DNA of 64,000 nucleotides from Turnera subulata (Eukaryota; Streptophyta; Magnoliopsida; Malpighiales; Passifloraceae), in NCBI GenBank assembly GCA_028386065.3, contig JAKUCV010007268.1, forward strand, positions 1-64,000. Direction: 5' to 3'. Numbering within the stretch: the stretch's first letter is position 1; every line of letters starts with the position of its first letter. Both the position numbers and the translations under genes were made by a program. Positions 12,002-25,519 of the stretch are shown in pieces. The notes beneath the pieces are model-generated. The model had not been told where the DNA came from, ran no database searches, and saw only the letters and a program-made list of their open reading frames with translations.

Positions 12002-12743
12002 ATGGCGGTTGGCAAAGGCAACGAAGATGTGGAGATACTGAAGCCGCGAACTGACAACCGGGAATACCGAAGAGTCGTCCTCAACAACTCCCTCCAAGTC
12101 CTCCTCATATCCGATCCCGATGCCGATAAGGCCATTCTCTGCCCCTTCCCTTCTCCCAATTCAATTCAATTCTGTAAACCTAATTTCTAGTTCTAATTCT
12201 CACGATAGAATTGCTTGTTTGTTCTGTTCTGTTCTTTCAGTGCGCGGCTTCCATGGATGTTAGCGTCGGCTCCTTCAGCGACCCCGTCGGCCTTGAAGGC
12301 CTCGCTCATTTCCTCGGTATCCTTCGCTATTCTCACTCACTTCCTCCCTTAAATTGATTTTACCTAATCATCACCGTCTTTTGCGTGATCGTCCTTTCTT
12401 TTGGTGTGTTATTATTGTTTTTCTTGTTTATTTGTTTGTAGAGCACATGCTGTTTTATGCTAGTGAGAAATATCCATTGGAGGACAGCTACTCCAAGTAT
12501 ATCACTGAGGTAAAAGAAAAAACAATTCTTTGATATGTATTTGTGGCGTTTCTTTATCTGTTTTACGGTTGCTTGGATTGTGGCTTATCATCATTTTGTG
12601 ATGCTCAGCACGGAGGCAGCACCAATGCGTTCACTGCTTCCGAGCACACCAATTATTATTTTGACGTTAACTGTGATTGTTTCGAAGAGGCTTTGGACAG
12701 GTAATTGCTCTTCTTCTCCTTTGTTTGTTTTGTTGGATCAATT

Positions 12744-12792
<49 letters not shown>

Positions 12793-15700
12793 AAATAAAA
12801 ACCCTGATATTAGGATTTACCCTTTGAACTAAAAATGTTTAGATAGCGCCACCTCGAACTTTGATTTCATTTGAATTGGAAAATGTTTTAGAACTTTTAT
12901 GCACTGAAAAGAAAATGAAACATGTCGCAAAGAAAAAGCTTCCCTCCATATATTCCTACTTATTCTCGTCATTCCCTCCTTTTTTTCCCACCATCCTCCC
13001 ACTGAGTCTCATTCGTCAAAGTACCATACAAGACTTCCGAAGAGAGCTTGTAATGCCAAACTCTTTATAAAAAAAATAATCTCTCATACAAGCTTCACAC
13101 GCCCAACTCCTTGTCCTCCACTTCTCGAAGCATTTCACATAGCCATGGAGGAAGGGAAGAGATGGATTTTCATAGCTTTTCCAATGCACGAGCAGTAAGA
13201 GAGCTATGGTTAAGATTTTGTAATCTGAGCAAACAGTAGTACATAAAGGTCAGAAGTTTACTTCATTGTAAAGTTGAATCACATGGGGTAATCCTATTTT
13301 ATAGATTCGGCCATGTGTCGGCCATCCACGGTCGCTGCTAAGTTTCTGACGCAAATGTAATTAAAATAGATGGAAGTTTTAAAATCAAATGAAAACAAAG
13401 TTCCAGGTGGCTCAATTTGGGGCTTTTAGTTCAGAGGGGATATGACGATTTGACCAAAAGTTCAGTTTTTTTTGGTCGTAATAAACCCTTTAATTGTTTC
13501 TTTTTATACTGTCTCCATGCCAGTGTTCTGTTTGAGTTTGTGAGCTTGGTTTTCCTTCGGCATTTGAATTTTTGCTCTTCAGATTTGCACAGTTTTTCAT
13601 TAAACCCTTGATGTCTGCCGATGCAACCACGAGGGAGATTAAAGCTGTTGATTCTGGTTCGCTGTCTTGCCTCATGATATTGTATTTCATGGTTTCTCTG
13701 TTCTTTCTTCTTTTTTATTTTAAACCACAGCTACCACCAACTCCTGATGTCTCTCTCACACAGAAAATCAAAAGAATTTGTTATCCGATGCTTGGAGGAT
13801 GCACCAGGTATTCTTTTTATGAATCTTCCACTCCCCCGTCATTTCATGTTTTCAACCTTGTGCTTTCTTTTATGCTTGTTTAATTTCAGTTTTTCTGGTT
13901 GCAAATTGTTGTATCCATTAGTAGTGTATTTCTGTTTGTTTCTGGGTAGTCAGATATAGTTTCATTTTCCCAATGTGTTAAAGCTGCTGGAAAAACAATA
14001 GGCATACTTAAGCCTTCTAATCTAGGCATAAGGAATGTGTGCTATGCTGCCTTCTTTCTTTGTCCATGGTGGTAGGCTCTTTGCATATTTTTTTTTTGGT
14101 TTTGGTGGGAGCATATCCGTGGTGTGGTTGGACTATACCTCCCTGGTCTTGTGCATTTCATGCCCTTATTGTAAGAGCTTCGTTGCAGTGTCTCTTGTAG
14201 AAAACATCATTTGATGTACAGTGAACACATGTAAAAAAAAAGAATTAACTGTATTTTCTGATATTGTTTGCATTTTCTATTTGGTTCGAACTGACTTTTG
14301 CCTCAACTTGTAGCTCCAGAAACATCTTAGTGATGAAGGACATCCCTTTCATAAATTCAGTACAGGTTAGCTGCTTGTGCAAATCTTTTTGTGTTTTCAC
14401 CCGTTCATGCATTGTGATTTTATGTGTGGATGGGAAAAGATGGATTCAGACTTGTAGTTTCTGTGTGTGTTTTGACATATTTGTCGATTATGAGATGGGA
14501 CACTAATATTTTCTCAAAAATATCTTGTGACCAAATCAAAAGTTGTGCTGCATGACTCACACATGCAAAACTGTATATTGGATTTGTGATGGGCATATGG
14601 TGTCTATGCTTTTGGGGATTTGTTCTTGATGCATTGAAAGCTACCTGATTCGCGGAGTTCATGAAGGTCATTATTCTATCAAGTATAAATGTTGTTAGGA
14701 TGTTTCAATGTTTAGGGAACTGGGATACTCTGGATGTTCGACCAAAAGCCAAAGGACTCGATACAAGAAGTGAGCTTATTAAGTTTTATGACGAATACTA
14801 TTCAGCTAACCTGATGCATCTGGTGATATATGCTAGAGGTTTGTTTTAAGTCTCGGTTGTGTAGTTAGCTTATTTACTTATTTACAGTTGCGATACTAAT
14901 TCTTCTTTGTCATTGGAATTCAGAAAGTCTCGATAAAATTCAAACCCTTGCAGAGGAAAAGTTCCAAGAAATTCGAAACAGTGATCGGAACCGTCTTTCT
15001 TTTCCTGGTCAGCCTTGCAAATCTGAACATTTACAGGTAAGCATAGACCTACGGTGTTGTCCTTAAATATCTCCTTTTGTTGGAAACTTTGATAGAATAA
15101 ATCATGTATGGGTTTGAGTTGTTGGACTTCAAGTAACATTTTGTAGTAGCTTTAATTTGTGACGAGTTTCTTTTTCTTTCTTGTGTTTTTTTGTTGTTTT
15201 TTCCTCAGATACTAGTTAGGACAGTCCCAATAAAAGAAGGTCACAAGTTGAGAATTGTGTGGCCAATAACTCCCGGAATTCTTCACTTCAGAGAAGGGCC
15301 ATGCAGGTATCTTGGTCATCTCATTGGCCATGAAGGAGAGGGATCTTTGTTTTACGTCTTGAAAACCTTAGGTAGGTTTTTTTGTTCCCTTTTAGCTGGT
15401 GGGCAAATGTGTGACTCGCAGTCTGTCATAGGATGTTATCCCTGATGATAAAACTTAGATTGGAAATGTCGAATCAGTTCTGCTAACATCCATGTAGATT
15501 AGACAGAAGAACATATGCATGTTTTCATATAATGACATATGCATGTCTCTGTTAATGATTGACAGTTGTAATTAATGTTATTTTATCTGTTTTCATGTTT
15601 CATTTGTGTGGGAACAATCGGACTGACTTTGTTGTTTGGTTTTTCTCATAAAATAAAAAAGGATGGGCTACTGGTTTGTCTGCTGGTGAAGGGGATTGGT

Positions 15701-18700
15701 CACAAGAGTTTTCTTTCTTCCAAGTTGTAGTTGATCTTACTGATACTGGTCATGGTTAGTTTTCTGCCTTCATTTTATATTATTTATTTGTAGTGCTTGA
15801 CTGACAGACTTTCCACGCTTAGTTTCATCTGTCTCTGTTTGGGTAGAACTATCGAATGTGTGATGAATGGAATTAATATGTTGTCTTAAAATTTTTTCCA
15901 CTGCAATTGCAGAACATATGCAAGATATTGTGGGGCTGCTCTTCAAATACATTCATCTCCTGCAGAAGTCTGGTGTTTGTAAATGGATCTTTGATGAGGT
16001 ATGCAAGTGCTTACTATACATTTAGACTACTGTTTAATGGGACTATGCCACATACAGATAATTAAGCAGATATGACTTTGGCATGGCATTGGTGTACACT
16101 TAGCTGCATGTGCATTTGCAACTGTAACAAATGCATGGCTTGTTTGATATCACCCTCTTTTTTAGTGCTTGTTCCAGAATTGAAGTTTGCTCGTGCAGTT
16201 GATCAATTGCTTTGAACTTAGTTTATGTCTATATGCTATGGAAGGATCAGTTAATGTCAAAATGACTTTCCAATTTGAATAAATTGTGGCAACGTGATTG
16301 GATTGCAGAAAAATGAGATGATTGCAACTGAATGAAAAAGATAACAGTTTCTTGTGGGTGTGGCTTCTAGCATTTGGGGCTGGAAATCCCTGTCAGTAAT
16401 TTACTGCAACCATTGATCTTTCCCATCACTCCTTGTGGCAATTTCATGTTTCTGTACATGTTCTTACCATGCTAATAAGATAATCATACTTGATGTGAGG
16501 AGCAACGCTGTTTTCTCGTTGTGAAGTTCCTTTACTATTGGTTATCAAACTTCTTTGTTTTGACTGAAGTCAAGCTTTCAAATTCTATAACATTCTGAAA
16601 CCAATCGCTGTGATGAAGCTTGCAGCTGTTTGTGAGACGGTATTCCATTATCAGGATAAAACTCGCCCAATTGATTATGTGGTCAAAGCTGCTTCTAATA
16701 TGCAAGTGAGTTAGCAGTTTGCTTTTATATTTCCTTGTATAGAAAAGAATGCAACTGGAATTTATAATTACTGTTTTAGATAGATCATGGCATGAGCCAA
16801 CTTTATATGTTGCAGAGTAATGCAGTTCTATTTCTGTCCAAATGATCTAGATCTGTTTGCTTTTCCTTGCTCCAGATATATCCCCCCAGAGATTGGCTAG
16901 TGGGATCATCTTTGCCATCTAATTTTAGTCCGGACATTATTCAGATGGTATTGGATCAGCTTTCTCCGACCAGTGTCCGGTAAGTGAAATCATTATTGTT
17001 AGCTTTACATTTTTGCAGATAAAGCACGAGGAGTCTGAATGCCACAGCTATTCTTACTGGTTGTATTTTTCTTTCTCTCATTGTAAATAGTAGAGGGTCT
17101 AGCCAAAAGAGGAATGACATCAGGGGAAACTCTAGGCTTCTTCCAGTTTACAAGGATGCTAATTTGGCTGTCAAAGTAATCTTGACCTTAAAAGGTTGAG
17201 CTGTCAAAGTAATCTCGACCTAGAAAGGTTGAGCTGTCATGTCAGAACCCAAGAGGAGGCTCATGAATGCTTTTATGCTCTTACATGCCCTCATAGTTTA
17301 AGATCTCTTGAACTTGCAACTTGGATGGGTCCTGTGTTAAAATTATTTTAATTAGTATGTGAGGTGACGGTAGGGTTTGAACATTAAGTCACTTGGTTAG
17401 AAGGGCGCCACTACCATGTCGAGGAACCATTTCAACCCAAAAAGAATTTTACATGCATTTAAGGTCCTGTTTTGTTATCAGCTAAAATAGTAAAATTTTG
17501 TGTTCTGTGGTAGTACAGACTACACAAGAATGTGGTCTTTCCCCTTTGTTTGGACATCAATCTTTAATCCCTTACTGTTGTTTCTTATCCTCAAAGATAT
17601 TTTCAACCAGTAAGGATGGTATCTATTCATACAGCAGAAAAATTGTTCTCACCTATAGTTTTTACTCTCACATTTAACCAGAATGATGCAGCATGAACCT
17701 TAAACCTGTAGACCATGGCCTTCATTTATATCTAATTGTCGGCACAGTTTCATAATTCAACTATCTCTATATCAGAATCTTTTTAGGCCATGTTATAAAA
17801 GCTGTGTGTTCTACAGAATCTTTTGGGAGTCGAAGAAATTTGAAGGAGAAACTGACATGAAAGAGCCGTGGTATGGAACTGCATATAGTGTCGAGAGAAT
17901 CACGACTTCCAGAATTGAGGTGTGTTTTTTTGTCCGTGGTAACAGTAACATTGATTTATCGATGTTGATGAATGCGATATATGTAGATGGAATTTTTTGA
18001 TCTGCTTTACTAAGCAGCTCTTTTTCAGATTTAATGCATCTTATCAGAAGTGCGTTCTTTTTCCCCTGTATTTGTGTGTGTGCAGGAATGGATGCTTTCT
18101 GCCCCAAATCAAAACCTGCATCTACCAGCTCCTAACGTGTTCATCCCTAGTGACTTATCACTCAAGGGCGGACTAGAGAAGGTTGGATAGAATAATTTAG
18201 TCTATCAATTTATTATCATTCTTCTCTAAGTTAGTGCCAAATGTAACTTTTTAAAAAGCAGGTCAAATTCCCGAATCTTGCGAGGAAGTCATCCTATTCA
18301 TCACTGTGGTACAAGCCTGATACAATGTTCTCTATACCCAAGGCATATGTTAAGATAGATTTCAATTGCCCTTTTACTAGCTGCTCTCCTGAGACGGAAG
18401 TTCTTACAGATATTTTGACACGGTTGTTAATGGATTACTTGAATGAATATGGTAAGATGGCAGATATTTGATTCTTATTCCTAGAGTATGAACTGTTTCC
18501 TTTTTGGGTCATTATTATTTCATTCCGAATCATTACGGCACAAGAATCAAGCAGTTTTTTTTCCGTTTAGGATTACTTGGTGAGCACTCAAGTGCTATTA
18601 TAAGTAGCATGAGAGGGGAGGGTAGTGGGCATGTGTGCTGTTTTATTCTTTTGAGCAATAATACTATGGAGATTCTCCCAAATTCTTGGGTTCTTTATTG

Positions 18701-21700
18701 TTTCTTTAGGCTTATCTAGATATTGTTTCAAGCCTAGAGCTGCACGGATATTGGGTGTTCTTCTGCTGCCCCTTCCTATGTCCGTGACAAGTCAAGGGCT
18801 TTCAATGAAATATTTTGTTGTTTAACCAAATCTTACTAGTTTTTGGTCTGTTTCAGCTTATTATGCTCAGGTTGCTGGTCTATATTATGGCATAAACAAC
18901 ACCAACAGTGGTTTTGAGGTACTTGGATGTTTTACAATTTTTTGTTGCCACAATTGTTATGTAGTCTAGATTTCTTTCTCTCTGGCTTTGTTCCTTGTTG
19001 CACGAGAGCAACCATTCATTCAGGAATGTTTAACCCTCTTACTCTCTTATTTCTCTTGTAACATTCATGAATCTTTTCCCTTAGGTGACTGTGATTGGCT
19101 ATAATGACAAACTAAGGATCTTGTTGGAAGCTGTTATTGACAAAATTGCAAAATTCAAAGTGAACCCGGATAGGTTTTATGTCATCAAGGTATTTGCTTG
19201 GGCCCTGCTTATCTGTATTTTCGTGCTGTGTAGCTATGGCTTCATATGAAAGCATGTAGCTATGGCTTCATATGCAAGCACTACCATCTTGGATCACAAT
19301 TACTGTGGTGAAAATTGTGTTCTGTAGTTAGAAGGCTATGAGATATTTGCCCACATTCAAGGTCATTGGCTTCTTAAATAAAAAGATTCCCTGAAACTGA
19401 CATTTAGTAATACTATTTTTTATTGCACCACGGGTCCAAAATTTCTCTATTAGTATCTTGATTATGTTATTCAATTCTTAACATAAAATTCATACGTGTT
19501 TATAAAATATGGCACAGTAAACTTATGTTAGGAAATAATATATAAACTAATAAATTCTACATTCTTATCCTGATACCATGAGGTGCACATGAGGCGTTAT
19601 GCAATTTGTTTGTTTATATATAAGATATTACTACAATCAAACAAATAGCATTTTGTTTTTCATTTCAAACAGTATACTTTTTTCTAATTTGTTAATTGGG
19701 TTTTATTAGTATATCTTTCTCTCCGTTCCTGCAAAAAGTAACACAAATTATGTATTTAATATTTTAGTAAATAGAACTTATCTCAACTCTTGAATCAGGT
19801 TTAGCCATTCTATTTAGCTTATTATGTGAAGAAAATACCAAATACAAAATAACTGTAGAGTGAAAAAGGAGCTGATGTACACCTTCTTATCTGTAACTTT
19901 TAAGATTTTGTCTATATCATATTTTATGGCCAAGTCAATGGTATCATGATTTTTTTTTTTTTCCAAATATTTCAACTACATTGTTTTTGTTACATAAGGA
20001 AATGAATGTTATTGTACATTACAATTATATATTTTGCATTCTAGTTTTAAATTTTGCATGTACATTATCATACAGATTGAAAGTAACATAATAGATTATA
20101 CTGACATTAACAGCATCTATCATGTGTGAACATGATCTTATTTGATTTTTTTTCTTAATTCTTTATAGCCAAAAAAGGTATCACAATCGTATAAGAATAT
20201 GCCTGCTTAAAATTAGCACATAACAAAGATCTTATAGTAATTCAATAATAAAAGAAACAATAAAGCTGGCCTATAATAGCAAAAGGAAAAAGGATAAAGA
20301 ACAGAGATGATGTTTGCTTGATTTTTGCTTACAATTTGTCACGCTGACAAGAAGTTAACAGAATGGTGACCATGTAATATGAACATGAAACTACCTAGAC
20401 TGATTTGCAATCGTGAATGTTAGTCACGGTTTTGTCTTGATTGGTTGAAGTTAGATGATTATCCTACATGGACAAATATCAATAAATGGTTTCTGCAATG
20501 TTCTGCATTTCTCTTTCTTCTATTTTCATATGGAATGGCATTCCAGTTGTTTAGGACAATGTATTGTTATTCATGCACAACAGGCTATAGCACCAACTCT
20601 CTTGCGACGTTATGTAAATATTATTAAAGGCAGCATCTTTTCTAAAAGACAATGTTCTACTTGTGTCTCTTTCTCATAACAAACATCAGGAAGTGACATG
20701 AGCTTGTAAAGCTCTATATTCTGAAAGTTTTAAGAATACCCAGTTCTGAAAGACCACTCAATGCTTCTCCCTCTTTCTATTTTTATTTATCCAAAGGCAA
20801 AATGTAAAATGTCTTTTAAAACTATTATTCTATTTATCAATTCTGTCCCTTAACTATAGTTCATATTAACTGGACTCCCGAAGTTCTATATTCTTTCAAG
20901 AGAGCGGCTGCAATTCTCCGTTGTATGATTATTGTTACCTGACATCCACAGTTCATGTGCTCAGTAGAATACTAAAGTACTGATCTTATATCGCCAACCT
21001 ACACCAGATTTTAAGATTTTCTTTTCCACTTTATGCATTTTGGACAAGATTTCTTTTAGGAAATCCAGTTAATGTGTACTTCGTATTTGTTGCAAATAAA
21101 TGCTGCCAATCTTAGCTTAGTATGTGTGGCACCAATTAGTGACTATGTCACCTGCATGCACTATTTTACAATAATTTGGAAGTCATATTCAGGTCAACAA
21201 TTGAAAAAATATAAAAGTAGAACTTATTTTGTGGAACTTTTAGGTGGTGGAGATAATTCAGATTTTGTCAATTACTTTTGGGGATTCTTGCCCTATACTT
21301 TATTTGTGTACATTCTCTGCTTGTTTTTTCATCTTCTCCAGATTTGGTCTTTACCAGAAGCTTGTATGTCATGTCCAATGAAGCATAAGATGGTTCATTG
21401 TACATTTGTCTAATGATTGTTACATATAACCTTGGTTTATTTTTCTTTTCTAGGAAATGGTAACAAAGGAGTATGAAAATTTCAAGTTTCAGCAGCCATA
21501 TCAGCAGGCTATGTACTACTGCTCCCTAATACTGCAGGATCTGACATGGCCTTGGATGGAACAACTTCAAGTGCTTCCTCTTCTCAAAGCTGAAGATCTT
21601 GCTAAATTTGCTCCCATGATGCTGTCAAGAACCTTCTTAGATTGCTACATAGCAGGTTTGTCATTCTCTTCGTCGAGATGTCCTTGCAGTAGTTCTATGA

Positions 21701-24700
21701 TGTCTATTTGTTAAGTACCCTTGACTATTATTTTATTGCAGGTAACATAGAACGGGTCGAGGCCGAGTCAATTGTTGAGCATATTGAAGATGTATTTTTT
21801 AATGGTCCAAACCCAATTTCCCAACCGCTATTTCCATCTCAGCATTTGACAAACAGAGTAGTCAAGCTTGATAGAGGCATGAGTTATGTGTATCCAATCA
21901 AAGGCTTAAATCCAAGTGATGAGAATTCCTCTATAGTACATTATATTCAGGTAATTTGATTTCTTTACAGATAAATGGTATTCAGGGTGTGAATATGGCT
22001 GCTGTAGCCTTCTATTACCCATGGGTAATGCTTTCTCCTTTCTGGAAAACTTACGAGTTCAATATTTTGCTGTGGTTTCTTAGTCTTTCAAATTTACTGG
22101 CACGTTATAAACTCATCAATCTTATCTCTCAGAGAATTCCAAAAATCTTTTGAGCTTCAACATTAGCTACCGCTAGGTTCACACTTATGCAGATCTATCT
22201 TCTGTCAGCTCTTTGTTTTGTCTAGCATAATATAGGTTAAAATGCTAAAGATTAGGTTTTCTCCAGACCATAGTAGAATCTGTAGTTTTTGGACAGTGTG
22301 CAATACAGAGGACAGCTAATTACTTGCTGCTATAGTTGTATTGGATTACCGCGTCCCTATCTTGCGGTTTGGATTGGCATAGACTATTCACTATGTTAGT
22401 GTTGGGTGGTTATTCTTTTCTCTGCTGGAACCTCTTCTATTTGGCCTAACTGCTGGTGTTGGACCTTTGAGGCGAACCGATTCTGTATTTCTTTATAGTC
22501 ACTCCAATTCACTGGTTGGAAATGCAAACTGATAATTGTAGGCATGCATGAATTCTCCTCCTAGTTTATCTGTTAGATACTAATTCTCTTAATAACTTCC
22601 TGAATGTTTGATGATTTATCTATCAGATACTGTATTTTTGCATCTGCTATCTGTTCTCATTGCATTGTTGTGCCATCCTTGAGGGGATTGAGGTTTTTAA
22701 ATTAACTTTACATTAATGGGGATCTTTTTTTCCCTTTCCTTGTTTATATTGTGAATAACAAGTGGAAAATTAATGCCATTAGATCAAAAGGAGTACACTT
22801 TGGTTAAAAATGTACTCCTTTTGATCAATATAGATATGAAAATCAACGGACAGAGTTCTCTTTTCTGGTCAGAGCTCAGCATGGAGGATTGCTGGAGAAT
22901 TCCATTTTCTAATCCTTTCTCATTACGTAGATTTATCTTTAAGCCCTTTGCATAGCATACTCCACTTGAGCTTGAAGAGAGGAAGTCTAGAGTGTGTGTG
23001 TATATATATATATATAAAGATGGTTTCAGTTCTTAAAGTGGAGTGGATTTAATGAATTAATCTTGTAATTTGATGCGCTTTATTTTTGGGTTGAATTATT
23101 CAGGTGGACCGTGATGATTTTAGGCTGAATGTGAAACTTCAGCTGTTTACTTTAATTGCTAAGCAACCAGCCTTTCACCAGCTGAGATCAGTAGAGCAAC
23201 TTGGGTACATTACCGTGCTTATGCAAAGGTGGGAAGAATTTCTGTTTTTACTTAATTTTTGTATCCAACTTGCAATTAGTGCTTCACCAAATGATTTTGA
23301 TTCAGGAATGATTCTGGTATTCGCGGGGTGCAGTTTATTATTCAATCATCAGTGAAGGTATGAAATAATCTTTGTGGAACTCGTTTTACAGGAATGAAAT
23401 TGTTTGTTACTTCAGTGAATTGATCTTATGTGCAGGGTCCTGGCCAAATAGATCTGAGAGTGGAGTCATTCCTAAAGATGTTTGAAACAAAACTCAATGA
23501 ATTGACAGAGGATGAATTCAAGGTGAGATACTAGTTCTACGGCAATCAGAATTCTTTATAAATTCTACAGGTGCCAAAGTACAGCATGATAGCTTTTTGC
23601 AGCATATTAGCTTGTTGCCCTAGTGCATATTAAGAAGCAGCTTAAGTGCCCACAACTGGAAGCTGTATGGTATTATTTTCTTGGATTGCCCAATTCTAGA
23701 AAAGTGCTTCTCGGTGGATTGAATTTTACTGGGGCTAATTATAGAACCTTTCTGTTATGGTCAGTTCAACTACTTTTTTGTATATGAGCAAACAACCTTT
23801 GAATCAACGCAATTGGAACTTAAAATACCCTTAACTCCTCATTGGGAAATCTGTGGTGCTGTCTCTCTAGCTTGTTTCTTTCTGCTGCCAAAAGAATGCT
23901 TGAGTCATTGCTTTAGATATCATAGGCAGCCGAACTTTCTTACAACTGGGAAATGCAGTCATTTTTAACTGATCAGCACTTCACTATGGTAACACTGTTT
24001 TAGCTATTGACATCAGACAACTATGGCATACATATTAGCTTCTTTTTCATTTGAGAAATGTAACTAACATTATTTAATGAATTTCATGTGAATCCAGTTT
24101 TAGTGATCAATGTTGTTATTGTCTGCTGCACTCACTAGCTTTTAAATTCAAAAGGTCTGGCAGGACAGTAAACTTAACTGGTGAATTGGGTGTTATACAG
24201 AAAAATGTCCATGCTTTGATTGATATGAAACTTGAGAAGCACAAGAATATAAGGGAAGAATCAGGGTTTTTCTGGCGGGAGATTTCTGATGGAACCCTCA
24301 AGTTCGATAGGAGAGAATGCGAGGTATGGATTTCCAAATATATATAGTGATATTTTCCATTAATATATGGGGAGGAAGGGAGAACTAGCAGAATAAAAAC
24401 ATACGCTTTTCAGAACTTTATGAACTTCACTGCAGGAACATGTGTAAATCTTTTTATCAATGTTCAAAGAATCAGTAGTATGTAACTCTCCATTCTGCTG
24501 TGGTATTGAAAACAGGTGGCGGCATTGCAGCAGCTTACTCGACAAGAACTGATAGATTTCTTCAATGAGCATATTAAAGTTGGTGCCCCTCAGAAGAAGA
24601 CACTAAGTGTGCGTGTTTATGCGGGTCCACATTCATCTGATTATACAACAGAAACAAGTGAAACAGCTCCACCCAACACTGTTCAAATAGGAGACATTTT

Positions 24701-24767
24701 CAGCTTTAGAAGATCGCAGGCTCTTTATGGTTCATTCAGAGGAGGAATTGGCCATATGAAGTTGTAG
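12002..24767 (+). CDS. PXM16: M16 metalloprotease, peroxisomal insulin-degrading-enzyme-like
   Basis: The gene has 26 exons: 12002-12130, 12241-12316, 12442-12509, 12609-12700, 13583-13656, 13764-13807, 14314-14365, 14716-14838, 14924-15036, 15209-15371, 15662-15754, 15913-15998, 16619-16705, 16876-16979, 17817-17919, 18086-18181, 18262-18451, 18857-18918, 19085-19189, 21454-21655, 21742-21950, 23104-23228, 23306-23357, 23436-23522, 24201-24323 and 24516-24767. They join without frame error into 969 residues, essentially the length of Arabidopsis PXM16 (IDE-like 1). The inverted zinc motif HFLEH (H66, E69, H70) and the third ligand E147 in AVDSE, 81 residues after H66, are intact. M16 repeats follow, including the HEGEGSL and SVEQLGYIT segments. 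The enzyme cleaves peptides, probably in peroxisomes; the last three residues are MKL. Intron 1 needs a GC donor (AAG|GCCATT). Confidence 0.96.
12746..12790 (+). repeat. 45-base poly(A) run in protease intron 4
   Basis: An uninterrupted A tract from 12746 to 12790 ends about 10 bases before the long-inverted-repeat element. It is either a length-variable microsatellite or an A tail from a retroposon. Its exact length may be uncertain because of sequencing slippage. Confidence 0.9.
12802..13459. mobile_element. Non-autonomous element with long (~80-bp) terminal inverted repeats
   Basis: The left end (about 12802-12880) and the reverse complement of the right end (about 13381-13459) share long blocks: GAACTAAAA, GCCACCT followed by GAACTTTG, and TTTCATTTGA. 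About 500 bp of unrelated AT-rich DNA lie between them and hold no protein domain. This fits a Mutator-like or similar long-TIR MITE inserted in intron 4. I could not define the exact ends or a target-site duplication. Confidence 0.6.
17167..17430 (-). mobile_element. SINE-like fragment with a small tandem duplication, protease intron 14
   Basis: On the minus strand, CTCGACATGGTAGTGG (about 17410-17425) resembles the A box of the ATGGTATCAGAGC class, and TGTTCAAACCC (17373-17383) resembles a B box. Next to it, a ~33-bp unit starting GCTGTCAAAGTAATC is repeated twice (17167 and 17200). No clean target-site duplication or A tail was found, so the call is tentative. Confidence 0.35.
19190..21453. 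other. PXM16: Long intron 19 of the protease gene (2.26 kb)
   Basis: This is the longest intron of the gene. It is AT-rich and contains a 27-bp tandem repeat near 19230-19280 (TAGCTATGGCTTCATATG twice) and a T run near 19950. I see no exon-like conserved frame and no recognisable transposon domain in it. Confidence 0.6.
22782..22826. repeat. Perfect 16-bp inverted repeat in protease intron 21
   Basis: GATCAAAAGGAGTACA (22782-22797) and its exact reverse complement (22811-22826) are separated by 13 bases and would fold into a stable hairpin in the pre-mRNA. The arms are too short for a usual plant microRNA precursor. Confidence 0.9.
22992..23017 (+). repeat. (GT)n(AT)n microsatellite in protease intron 21
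   Basis: A short GT run passes into an AT run of about nine units. It is a likely length polymorphism with no coding role. Confidence 0.9.
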
Positions 24768-24954
24768 AATTTGTTCCTCGGAGACCTATTGATAAAGAAC
24801 AGCGTATATACAGAACAGAATCTTCCTTTCCCTTCTCGCATGAGCTGGTGAAACTAGAGCCTACTGATGACATTTGAAACATCCAATTAGTGGGACAGTA
24901 CTCCAATGGAATTTTCCGGAGTCTATCAATCTATTTGATCGTTGGCTTCTAGTT

Positions 24955-25275
24955 GCAGTGCTATACGGTTCATGGCTTAAAAGATTTTACTCTTCATTGT
25001 ATGCATATCTATATTGATTAATTGATGGGAAAGAATAAAGATTTGGGTAATATCATATTTTATTAGACAGCTACTAAGAGTTTAGTAGGATTTCTTAGTG
25101 TTTTTACGAACATTTTGCAGTATTATTCAGTTCATGGCTTAAAAGAATTTTACTCTTCATTGTATGCATATCTATATTGACTAATTGATGGGAAAGAATA
25201 AAGATTTGGGTCATATCATATTTTATTAGACAGCTACAAAGGGTTTCGTAGGATTCCATAGTACTTCCTATATGT
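24955..25275 (+). repeat. ~162-bp tandem duplication downstream of the protease gene
   Basis: The block beginning near GCAGTGCTATACGGTTCATG (24955) is repeated with few changes from about 25117. The anchor TTCATGGCTT is at 24969 and 25131. Both copies carry an AATAAA hexamer within GAAAGAATAAAGATTTGGGT. The duplication therefore doubles the likely polyadenylation region of the protease gene. Confidence 0.85.
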
Positions 25276-25519
25276 GGCATAACTAACAAATTCTATATCG
25301 TTTAATTACGTTAATGCTGACTGCATCACGGATTTGTCCAAAATGTTGAATGGTAAACCAAGCTAGTGGGCCATTTTCAGTCGGACTTGCTATCCGCAAA
25401 TATGATACCAATAATGAAATTAGAGTTTGACACTCGTAGGATGGTTTAATATCAATCTTGTTTTAAACCGCCCTAGAATCCCTCAGGTTATGTGAACAAC
25501 AAAACACAAGTGTTTGTAC

